From positions 4,140,001 to 4,204,000 of the forward strand of contig NC_089724.1 of NCBI RefSeq assembly GCF_035083965.1: a DNA stretch of 64,000 nt, written 5' to 3'. The position numbers and the translations under genes are program-made. Below are positions 1 to 9,659 of this stretch, piece after piece (position 1 is the first letter of the stretch; each line of letters opens with the position of its first letter). A model generated the notes under the pieces. The model was given only the letters and a program-made list of their open reading frames with translations. It was not told where the DNA came from and made no database searches. The DNA comes from Branchiostoma lanceolatum (lineage: Eukaryota; Chordata; Leptocardii; Amphioxiformes; Branchiostomatidae).

Positions 1-3000
1 TAGACGTCGGGTACAATCCATTGGGGCTGGGCTGGAATACAACAATATGACTTCACTTCACGATTCAGTTGCAAATAAGAGAGATAATGGCTACTATGCA
101 TAACGGTACGGTTTACAAAAAGTATCGGGTATGCATTTGACCTCTATTCTGAAAGATCGCAATCTCTACCCTTCAGTAGTAGATTACTAGACGAGTATAT
201 GCAAAGCTGACGCGATGTGTGTGCGTGTTACGCCGAAGGGTTCTTATACCGGCTATACAGTTGGCGGGGATTTTAAGCCCGTCCAGTGGAAGATGCTAGC
301 GATTTAAACGCTGAGCCAGTCTATTTTCATTCATCTATTTTTATTGAGACAAAAAAAAATACACTCAGGCAAGCCTGTTTTTCAGGTACCCCCGGTTTCA
401 CAACATAAAAACACAAACTACAACTAGTTACACATTAACAATAATAACCAATCATAAAGCTACGTTACATACAGTACAGATACCATATAGCTAAAGCCTA
501 GGCCTAGCTAATACTAGAAATATCTCACCAAACGGTGCAGAAGCATAGCTCTGGACCAGAGACGGCGGCGGGGTTTTCAGTGCCGTCCAGGAGGACGTGC
601 CGATCTCCGTCTGAAGGTACTCGACGATCCACTGGTGTTCACGGGGTTCCTTCATGTCCGGTTGTTGACCTCCTATCTCGGCACAGTTTGCGACGGCGTC
701 TTGGTGGGTCCAGGGGAACTTCGAGAAATGGTAGCACTTATCTTGCTCCACCACATTGTGGAAAACGAAATCTAGAGGGGCAAGTTTGCAAATCAAAAGC
801 ATGTCATTTTCCTTTCCTGTTTATATGTATGAGCCCCTTGGACCTTTATGATTTCTTAATTCAAAATAGTTTAGATCTTATGAAATGAAAATGACATCGG
901 TACCGATTTGTAGCTGTATTCTTCATTATTTCTGTCGTAACTTCAAAAATTGGTATGTAACGTTACATCATCATCATCATCATTCCGGGTGTGCTGCCTG
1001 AACTAAGTTCAACGTCTCTTTCCAGACGTTTCGGTCATCCATAGGTATGGTGCGTATAGACAGAATATATTGACAGAGCCTAAAAGACGTAAAGTGTTAA
1101 AAGGAGTATAGCTTGGCAGATCAAAATGGAGATTAATTTCTGTACGCACATCTCACATGAATATCCGTATATCTTTCCCGATGACAAGATAAGAAACTAG
1201 GTCATGGTTTAAGCTGTGCGTGAGCAGTGTAATAGCAATGTGGATAATGTGTCAAGGACTCTGAGATATGAACAAAAACACGTCTGGACATGGTATCAAG
1301 GATGGTATAGACAAGAACCTTTAACAAGTTGCGGGCCTTCACCTTTGACCTCGCGCATGCTCAGTTTAAACCGTGAAGTAGCTTATATACGAATACATCG
1401 ATCATCCTTTGTACCAAAGCATTGAATTTGTATGTCAATGTTCCAGCCTACATCAGTAACGCTGTCTGGGTGAACTTTGTATTGCTGTGTTGCAGGTTTA
1501 ATAGAATAAGATAAAATGAAATGAAACGAAATAAAGTAAAATAAAAAGCTCACCTGTTGCACAGCTGCCTGTGCCAGGCGGACAAATGCAGGCGTAGGCG
1601 TCTGTAAAGTCCACACAAACTTGACCATCAAATGGACAGGGATCGCTCGCACAGTTGTCGATGTCTACAAAGGATGAGAAAGAACAAAACATCGCGTTAC
1701 ACCAATACCCCCAAAGAATGCATTTTTCACAGAATTCATGACAGGTTGAACAGATGAGTCATGATAGAAAGTTTCCTCCATTCATGTGCATGCAATTGCT
1801 AGTGCTTAAGTACGTCTAACAGTTGATTTGATTTATCTATTCGGCTGTAGAAAGAGTACAGCCAGGGCTATCCAACCAGCTAAAGGCTATTACAAAAGGG
1901 TCAGCCCTTCTAACAGTTAAGAAGGCTCTGCTGATATGCACACCATATGTATCTTCACGAACCTATTTCGCAGTTTTGTCCGGTTATCCCAGGTGGGCAG
2001 GTACACGTGTAACCGTTCACGTCATCAGAACACGTGCCATCGGAGCCGCAAGGACCGCTGGCGCACTCGCTAACCTCTGCAAAACAAGCCCACTCGTTAT
2101 TTTCGAGTACGCATGTGCAATGTCGAAGCCCCTGGCTTGTAAACAGTTCTCGTCTCTACCATTTGCATTTGCATAACAACGTCCAGACGGGGTTTGTTAA
2201 CGTCTTCACCTTTGGCACTGTACATGCGTACTCGAAATTACGAGTGGGCTTACAGATGGTTTGTGAAGCAACACAAGCTTTATAAGCCGGTTCACGATTT
2301 GAACTGCGCATGAGCAGCGAGATGCATTGTGGGTAATATGTCAAATTTGAAAGCACCGGAGACATAAACAAAACACTATATATATAAACCATGGTCTAAA
2401 GATGTACAAGCACTGTTTAAAAAGTTGTGGACCTTAACCTTTGACATATTACCTTCCATTCGCTTTAAAAAAGGATATTCTAAGACAAGTGATCATATTA
2501 GGGCTGGGAAAGTAATAAGCTAGTTCGGAGTTGCTACTACGCATGTGCAGTGTCAAAGGTGAAGGCCCCCGCGACGGAAACAAGACCCGTCTGGGCCTTG
2601 TTATGCAAATCGAGACAATGTGTAGGCGAGCGCTGTTTTCGTCGCGGGGGCCTTCACCTTTGACACTGCACATGCGTAGTAGCAACTCCGAACTAGCTTA
2701 TTGCATGCAAAGGTAAGGAGTCGGAGTAATTAACTTGAAGATCGTATCTATGATCAATGAGGTGTTTAAGGCGATATAGATATATAATAAACGTACCGAG
2801 TTCGCATCTGTCCCCAGTCCTTCCGGCCGGACACTGGCAGATGAAGCCGATGTTGACAACTGAGATGCAGGTCCCATTATGTGCACAGGGGGCGCTGCTA
2901 CACGGATCAGCTTCTGCAATTACATACACCTTTTTGTTCGTGCGCATGTGCCGGCTTATTCTACAATACTGATCTGAACGTCCCGATGTACTGCTCATAT

Positions 3001-5976
3001 TCACCAAATGGTGATCTGTATAAAGGCTTTTTATTTGCGCCATGTTGCCTTGTTGGGTTGGAGTGTACGTCTCTTGAACACGATAAAATGCTGCTTTTCA
3101 AATCCAGTTACATCATGGTCGCCGAGGCGGGATTCGAATTATCATGCTGTGACGTCAATGAAAAACCTGTATACAATGTTTGTAGTAAAATGCCAGTAGT
3201 TACCTACACACAGGGCGAACATGTCGGAGTAGTCGACCCCGTTAACAGGCCAGGCGGCGGCGCCGACGTCGGTCCCCCAGGCGCTGTCCTTGTGCACGGA
3301 CAGGGGGATGTACACGAAAGTGTGGTACATGATCAAAGCTTGTACAATGTAATAGAATGCAGATAGTTACCTACGCACAGGGCGAACATATCGGAGTAGT
3401 CGGCCCCGTTGACAGGCCAGGCGGCGGCGCCGACGTCGGTCCCCCAGGCGCTGTCGTTGTGAACGGACAGGGGGATGTACACGAACGTGTGGTCCAGCGG
3501 GGGGCAGCGGTACGAGGCGGCGGTTCCGCACAGGGCGTACGACAGGAATTGGACGGTGGTGCAGGTGAAATCGTCGTCTTTGCTGAGAAAAAAGAGAGGG
3601 TGATATCGATCCAATTTAGCTTACTGAAAAGTTATTCTTTCACTGTTCGTGACAGAGAAGATAATGAACAGTATTTACAGGTTAATTGTGCCGGGGAAAT
3701 TCCGTTAGCTCTTTTCGACAAGCACAATGAACAGTGGACAACGCCTTTACGTCCTGTCCTAAGGATCGGACTGTGACCTTTTCCAGTACTGCGGTGTGCA
3801 TGCCGGGTGAGCGACACAGCCGGGATCGAAATCACGGTCCAGATGCAAGACCGCTAAAGCGGGCATTTTGAAATTGTTGCCAACTAAATTCTAGGAAAAT
3901 TCACCAATTTTGGTAGTCCCAGCACACGTCGTTCGGCAATTTTACGACTATAAAGTTGTCGCGGGACTACACCCCCGGCGGGCACCGGTGCAATTGGGAC
4001 CAAAGCATTTATTAACCACTCGCACTACCTGAAGACGATCCCGGTGCAGGCTGGCGACCAGTAGAGACTGATGCCGCACGCCGTCTCGTGGCGGTAGTGA
4101 CAGGGGAAGCCCAGCCCCGCCGCCTCACACGTGGCCCTCACGTTGGCGTTGGTCACGGGGCCGCTGACGCGAACTTTGTAGAAGCTGAATCCCTCCAATG
4201 TCGCCAAACGAACCGTCTCACCTGTACATGGTAATAGTTTACTTTTAGCCTTTGATGTAATAAGATAACTATGAAAGGTAAAAAGTAGCACGGTGGCAGC
4301 CAATTGAAAAATGCAAAGTCCGCTGCAGTACTGTTGGAGAATGCCAGGTAAACCATTTTCGAACTTGACCTTCCTTTGCACAACCACTACATACCTACTG
4401 AAAATCATGAAAATCCATCAAAGGTTTCTCAAGTTATGCTCTTGACATACATACAGACCCACCAACAGCTGGATTAACCGAAAATATAATCTTCGCCGAG
4501 TTCTCGGCGAAGATAATCACTTTAAAATCGTGTCATAGTATAAAGGAACTTATCAATGACAACAGTATATATGATTGTGATATTACAATAAATTGATACA
4601 AACATACACAAATAAACATCATTATTTAACTGATAGTATCGTTAAAAATGATAGTAAGTAAATGGTTTTAAGAAATGGTAACAATTGTACATGTATATGC
4701 CATCAGATGTGATCAAATTTAGCCCAATCGCAGGTCCCCACTCCTGTCCAATGTGATGGGGTAGATTTTCAGGTGTCTCTGGAGATGGCTAAATTTGGCA
4801 ACCTTTTTGCGAGCAACGAATAAGCCGAAGGTCGTCAAGAGTGTATTTTTTTGTTAAAACCTTTGTTTATTCATGAAAAGCTCATTTTGGCATGCAGGTC
4901 GCTTTTTATTCAGGTCATGAGGGAAGAGGTAAGGGTCAGGCAAAATATATAACAAAGATACAGTTTACATGATGTCCTAATAAATCTCTACACTTATCAT
5001 CACACATGTACATGCATAGTAAAAAGTACATAACGTTAACAGTGAGAGTTGGTATATGGTTCGTGTCCGTTAGTCATTTCTATAATTTCTGCGCTCCCCT
5101 GTTTTCAAATAAACAATAAACTATATATCAAATGAAAGGTAAGGTTTCTGAAAATCAGCACAGAGATTTTCAAGAATATTCATGAACGCTAAATACCTGC
5201 TGCAAGCCATCAAAAATGGCGTAAAATACGCAATGTTCAGTGGATAATTTTTTATAGTATGACTCATTTAACACCAATAAGTTGGCTACCGGTGGGCGCA
5301 CCAATGCTTGTTTTTTAAGCACGCCAAATTTCATGGACCTGCAGTCAACCAACTTTCTGCTAGGAGTGTTAAAGTAGAGCCTACTTGAGGGTATTTTCAC
5401 GGGAGGGGCGCGTTACGTCGTTTTAGCGTTTTAACAAAATAAGCGTGTTCTAGAGCGTTGGCCCTTCGACTATCTAAATTCTGTAACTTTAAGAGTCTCT
5501 TGAAGGGGGCCAGGGTTGTAGCCGTATGCGTGACAGAGGATTTCCGAACAGCTTGGCAAAATCTAAGTTTCGGCAACCAGTGTTCGACATCAAACTGCAC
5601 ACGGACCTTGTATAAACTTGTAAGTGCCTAAAGGTAACTGTCTCACCTGTTACAGGTAGTCAATCATAATTCTTCAATCGGCAATGTTACTTGAACACAA
5701 TAGGGTTTATCGCACAATATACATCGCATACTCAATATATTGGCCTTAACGCCTATATTGGCCTAAATTTATTCATTTTTCTAACTTACGTCTAGCGTGG
5801 TACCCTCTGGTTGTTACGTCACTACCCGTTGACACAGTATAAGTTCAATAATTCTAGCACATCAACATTTTGTTTACGAGAATAATACGCCAAATTGTAC
5901 AGAAACAATATTCACCTTTGCATTTCAGCATGAGGGATGGAAGAAGGCAAAGAAATATGACCGTTGAAAGACCCAT
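1..5976 (-). CDS. Secreted cysteine-rich / EGF / C-type lectin multidomain protein, 3' end missing
   Basis: Spliced minus-strand gene rebuilt by hand. Exons: 5976-5916 (ATG and hydrophobic signal peptide starting MGLSTVIFLCLLPSL), 4221-4029, 3582-3371, 2913-2797, 2076-1963, 1664-1554, 771-529, and probably 31-1. The reading frame stays open across all junctions for at least 360 codons. Residues ~22-155 form a cysteine-rich domain containing CEAAG, ALCG, DSAWG and MFALCV; I recall this type from lancelet multidomain secreted proteins, but that is memory, not a search. Residues ~156-269 are three EGF-like domains of 37-39 residues, each one exon with six cysteines. From ~270 a C-type lectin fold begins (DKCYHF, WTHQDAVANC, WIVEYL). 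Junctions between modules are all phase 1, the classic exon-shuffling arrangement. The likely role is extracellular recognition or adhesion (inference). The lectin half that would carry ligand-binding residues lies outside the window. Confidence 0.8.
1206..1372. mobile_element. Short TIR element (MITE) in an intron
   Basis: The ends are imperfect inverted repeats of about 22 bp (GGTTTAAGCTG... and ...CAGTTTAAACC). The interior shares the phrase GGCCTTCACCTTTGAC with the elements at 2086 and 2514, so the three look like one family. No coding capacity. Confidence 0.6.
2086..2251. mobile_element. TIR MITE ten bases upstream of an EGF exon
   Basis: Inverted ends AAGCCCACTCGT... / ...ACGAGTGGGCTT extend about 40 bp with mismatches. 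The left end lies only ~10 bp from the EGF exon start at 2076 (minus strand), so the element supplies part of the polypyrimidine/acceptor context of that exon. Confidence 0.7.
2514..2702. mobile_element. Palindromic TIR MITE with ~60-bp near-perfect inverted ends
   Basis: The left arm starts AATAAGCTAGTTCGGAG and the right arm ends CTCCGAACTAGCTTATT. The arms match for about 60 bp around a ~65-bp unique centre. No ORF of note. It lies in an intron of the lectin/EGF gene. Confidence 0.85.
3198..3327 (-). repeat. Partial duplicate of the cysteine-rich-domain exon
   Basis: This stretch repeats about 130 bp of the exon at 3371-3582 (its part at ~3366-3495) with only a handful of substitutions, in the same orientation and inside the following intron. 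It keeps the donor side (GTAG then gtaact) but lacks the 5' part of the exon, and I see no clear acceptor. It is probably a dead local exon duplication, although use as a cryptic exon cannot be excluded. Confidence 0.75.
4489..4514. repeat. 26-bp perfect palindrome
   Basis: ATCTTCGCCGAG and its exact inverse CTCGGCGAAGAT abut around TT, inside intron 1 of the lectin/EGF gene. It may be a minimal palindromic element or its remnant; no function can be assigned. Confidence 0.6.
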
Positions 5977-5999
5977 TGTGGCGATTGCTCGACGTGTGG

Positions 6000-6700
6000 A
6001 AGGCAGCTAGCTTGAACTTCGCTGAATAGCCTTGTTAAAACACGGCGTACACGCAACGCGTCCTACAGAACGTCGTTAACTTACCTATAAGTTCACATCA
6101 CGTGAGTGGCAGTTTCCCTAAACATCCTGCTAGTCGATTGTATGTTGTGAATGGTATCCACTCAAAACGCACACACACACACGTCAGTCACAGGTCATTT
6201 CCAGACCCGAAGTTTCTGCGACCAAACGTACATGTCGACTGCTGATCGCCCAAAGATTTGACAGATCGCACAATCAATTTCATAGATAAAGAGAGATTTT
6301 GTTGCGTTTTGTGTTCTTTGTTGTGTTTTAAAATCGTACCTTTTACATCTTGCATCATATTTTAATTATGATATCAAGGGTCACACAAATGCAATTTTGG
6401 TCTCTAATACGGTCACAAAGCACAGCTAAGAGCTTTGTAAAATCCAAGCAACCAATGCATCCATGTCAGACACACACAATCTTGCTTGGCATAGTTGTTG
6501 ACATAGGAGGTAATCAAAATCCTATCAGAGCTTGTTACGGCGTGTAAATCAAGGTACCGCACAAACTCTGCCTAACTCTAGGTTTTAAAACACTCACAGT
6601 GGGAACTAGAGCTCCACGACCTCATATCTTCGCCAAATGATTTTAACCTTTATGACTGATCTATTATGAGCGATTCTCATTGATTATAAATCATATCAAT
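6000..6700. other. Upstream region of the lectin/EGF gene
   Basis: This is presumed promoter and 5' flank of the minus-strand gene whose ATG is at 5976. I see no convincing TATA box. A stretch at 6340-6400 resembles the interior of the TIR element at 19441-19666. No gene is seen. Confidence 0.4.
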
Positions 6701-6764
6701 TGATCATGTTCTCCACCATTGCACAAGTATGACCTTAAGAAAGAAGCACTGCACGAAATGGCCT

Positions 6765-7525
6765 CGTTTCCCGGCGTATACGTACCGGTATTTTTCTGTA
6801 TTTTTGTCGGATACTGACGGATACATGCGGATTCGTGTAAGATATCCGACAATTTCCGCACCGGTATATGGAATATTTCCGGAAGAATCCGAAAGTAAGG
6901 TATTTTCGACGAATACGGAGCCGTACACTGCACGGAAATGCCACCGATCCTGACGGATACGAACAGGAAATGTTCTGTATTTTTGGCGGATACTGACGGA
7001 TACAGGCGGATCCAACCTGACGGATCCGACTAAATGCGCACTGGGATATGGAATATTTCCGGAAGAATCCGAAAGTAAGGTATTTTCGACGAATACGGAG
7101 CCGTACACTGTACGGAAATGCCACAGATCCTGACGGATGCGTACAGGGATTTTTCTGTATTTTTGGCGGATACTGACGGATACTGACGAATCCAACCTAA
7201 CGGATCCGAAAATTTCCGCACCGGTTTGGGAATATTTCCGGAGGAATCCGAAAATGAGGTATTTTCGACGGATACGGAGCCGTACACTGTACGGAAATGC
7301 CAGAGATCCTGACGGATACGTACAGGAAGTTTTCTGTATTTTTTAAAAGAAAATTGCGGATACTGACGGATACAAGCGGACTGTGATCCGGAACCTCAGA
7401 TCCGGAGGAATACAAAAATAGGAATTTTCGATGGATATGGGGCCGTACATTGCACGAAATTGCCCAAGATGCTGACAGATACGTACAGTATGTATTTGCC
7501 ACGGATACAGACTGATCCAACATAC
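6765..7525. repeat. ~180-bp tandem repeat, about four copies
   Basis: A block beginning GAATATTTCC recurs at 6871, 7051 and 7230, giving periods of 180 and 179 bp, and a decayed fourth copy follows from about 7400. Each unit also contains several short GACGGATAC words, so the satellite has an inner ~9-12 bp sub-repeat. The open frames on both strands follow from repeat composition, not selection. Confidence 0.85.
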
Positions 7526-7529
7526 AGAC

Positions 7530-8100
7530 TTTCTACAATCTTTGACATATTGTGACTCTGAATATGTTTGTGTTTGCCACGAATATGTACAAATCAAACA
7601 CACAAAGTTTGATAGAATGGTTGATTATTCATAAATACGCGTGCATTCTTAATTTAACGATACCCAAAACATTATTATTCAATGACAGGAAGTTTTGGGA
7701 AAGCCTGAATGTAACATCATTTCATATTTCAACATATATGCATTTCTAAGTTCAAAAACTATCAAATACAATACGGAAGTTCTATGTGGCTAAATAATCC
7801 ATTCCGTTTAAGACAGGTCGAGGGACATCCACATACTCAAAGCACCTCTGCATATGCAGGTTAATGTCGGTAAATTGGGGTTGTGTAAGCACAATTGTTA
7901 TAAAATGTATTACAATTAACAACCATCACATCATGGTGGTAATATTTACTGCCGTATAGTGCACTTGGACCAAAAATTTCTACATGTTCTACATATTCTA
8001 CTAAAGTAATGAAAGCCTTATTTGTGGCCAGTTCTTCGTCTAAAAGATATCAGATACAAATAATTTCAAATACAGAGGTTGAAAATAGAAACTTCAAAGT
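7530..8100. other. AT-rich intergenic stretch, nothing recognised
   Basis: Frequent stops in all frames, with no inverted or tandem structure that I could support. Confidence 0.4.
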
Positions 8101-8104
8101 AACA

Positions 8105-8672
8105 TTATACTGTCTGAAAAACTCCCATGATGACACGCCACATTTTACACGTAAGTAGTATATGCCGTGGAACTGCATGTGTATAATCGTCCTCTCCCCA
8201 TTCTATGACTACATCTGAGTTCACTTCTTCCATGCACTCTTGGTAAGGTACAGGCAAGGCTGATTTCTTCTGTATCTAGCATGTTGGACTCAGCTTGGAG
8301 TTCATCTTGTGATGAACCAGTTCCTATATGATAAAACCAAATGATGAATAAATATCAATTCACATACTTAGTATTTTTAAAAGTAACATGTCACATTATT
8401 TTGACATAACTGTGATCAAGGAGGTTATATAGACTATATAACCTCCTTGCTGTGATGGGCTTCGTTTCATCACAGCAGCTAACAAAAAACAAGGGACAAT
8501 GGGTATCCATCATGCCTGTCTCAGCTAACATTGAAGTGTACCGATGATGGACTTAAGCCTTACCGAAGGAGCCTGAGGTACTCTGAGCATCTGACAGCTG
8601 ATTGCTTTGTTCCAAGCCAAGCTAAGGTCCTCACATCATGTGCTGCATTTGTGAAGGAAGTATCTGCCGATG
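8105..8672 (-). other. Two candidate minus-strand exons, unidentified
   Basis: Segment 8672-8564 has a CAG acceptor, an open frame (SADTSFTNAAHDVRTLAWLG...) and a good CGgtaagg donor. Segment 8269-8105 is open for 54 codons and contains EVNSDVVIEWGEDDYTHAVP before a TAA. The phases do not agree (the first ends in phase 2, the second needs phase 0), so either an exon is missing or this is a decayed gene or transposon. The family is not recognised. Confidence 0.25.
8417..8449. mobile_element. Minimal palindromic element with 7-bp flanking duplication
   Basis: A 33-bp perfect inverted repeat opens with CAAGGAGGTTATATA and closes with TATATAACCTCCTTG. It is bounded on both sides by CTGTGAT (8410-8416 and 8450-8456), which looks like a target-site duplication. 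The end motif ACCTCCTTG recurs at ~44780, ~44870 and in the 5S linker. Confidence 0.7.
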
Positions 8673-8910
8673 CTGTATAGGATGTATATATAAAGGGAAT
8701 CAATGACAAATATTAAACATATCACAATACCGGAATCAATGATATGAATACCGGGGCTGACATGGACTTGAATAAACGCACAAGCGTAAACGGGCCCTAC
8801 CTTCGCAAAGAGGGATATATTTTGACATAATGTGGGACCACAATGACTCCATAATGCTTAGATGGATTGTCTTGATATTATAATAATTTGGTATGTGTGT
8901 AGGTCTTGAA

Positions 8911-9029
8911 GAGACCTCAAGCTAAAAAAGATGACTGATTTTTGGCCGGCAAGCAACTTTCTAAGGTGCAGTACATTAGAAAGTTGCTTGCCGGCCGAAA
9001 ATCAGTCACCTTTTTTAGCTTGAGGTCTC
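8911..9029. mobile_element. Long-stem palindromic element
   Basis: Arms GAGACCTCAAGCT... and ...AGCTTGAGGTCTC pair for about 52 bp with few mismatches around a ~15-bp loop. Its structure is that of a MITE. No TSD was recognised. Confidence 0.75.
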
Positions 9030-9479
9030 GGCGATCGGGACTTGTATTGGGTCATAAATATGAATGAATCTAATTGCTCGACAGTTGTACACGGTACAAA
9101 TGTATGACAACGATGACAAAGCAATAAAAATAGCAACCAAACACACAAAAACGTGCCAGCATGAATTGTAAGAATGGCTTTGCACACTTGTGCATCAATC
9201 ACTAAAACCAAGATTATAATGTCGGAAAATGCAGTTATTCCGAAAAAAGACTAAAAAAAAAAAACTGAAGAAAAAAAATTAGCGGTTCTTGGTGGATGCC
9301 AATGTGCAGATGTTGGAACATTGGCGCACCAAATCCGTAGTGTGTTTTTGGCACACATTTTTGGCAGATAAGCCGAAGTGGCTCGGTGAGCGTGATTCCA
9401 CCGTCCGGGAAGGTCGAAAAACTTAACAGCTTATCAGTATTCTCCTAGCTTTCACGTTTTCATTTATTCGCGAGACAAT

Positions 9480-9592
9480 GACACATGTGACAAGAAAATA
9501 GATCACGTGAAAAGACGATAGATCACGTGGAAAGACAATAGATCACGTGGAAAGACAATAGCTCAGGTAGTAAGACAGCTTTTTCCCATCCT
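9480..9592 (+). promoter_or_regulatory. Tandem E-box array, promoter of ankyrin-MYND gene B
   Basis: About five head-to-tail ~20-bp repeats of the form ATCACGTGGAAAGACAATAG lie 70-180 bp before the ATG at 9660. Three contain CACGTG, one contains CATGTG and the last is decayed (CTCAGGTAG). CACGTG is the bHLH E-box (USF/MYC/TFE class, established); which factor binds here is unknown. Confidence 0.7.
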
Positions 9593-9659
9593 ACTTCAGT
9601 TCCAACTTAGACAGCAAGCGCTCAAGGTGTCGGCAACATACACAGCGCTCCTAACCAAA

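Noticed and set aside
6691-7523. Overlapping frames of 80-163 codons on both strands
   Set aside because: The 180-bp satellite simply lacks stops in several frames; the same peptide repeats each unit.
9480-9592. CACGTG repeats as a CRISPR-like or satellite array
   Set aside because: Repeats are ~20 bp without spacers and sit immediately upstream of paralogous genes, so a promoter role is better supported.
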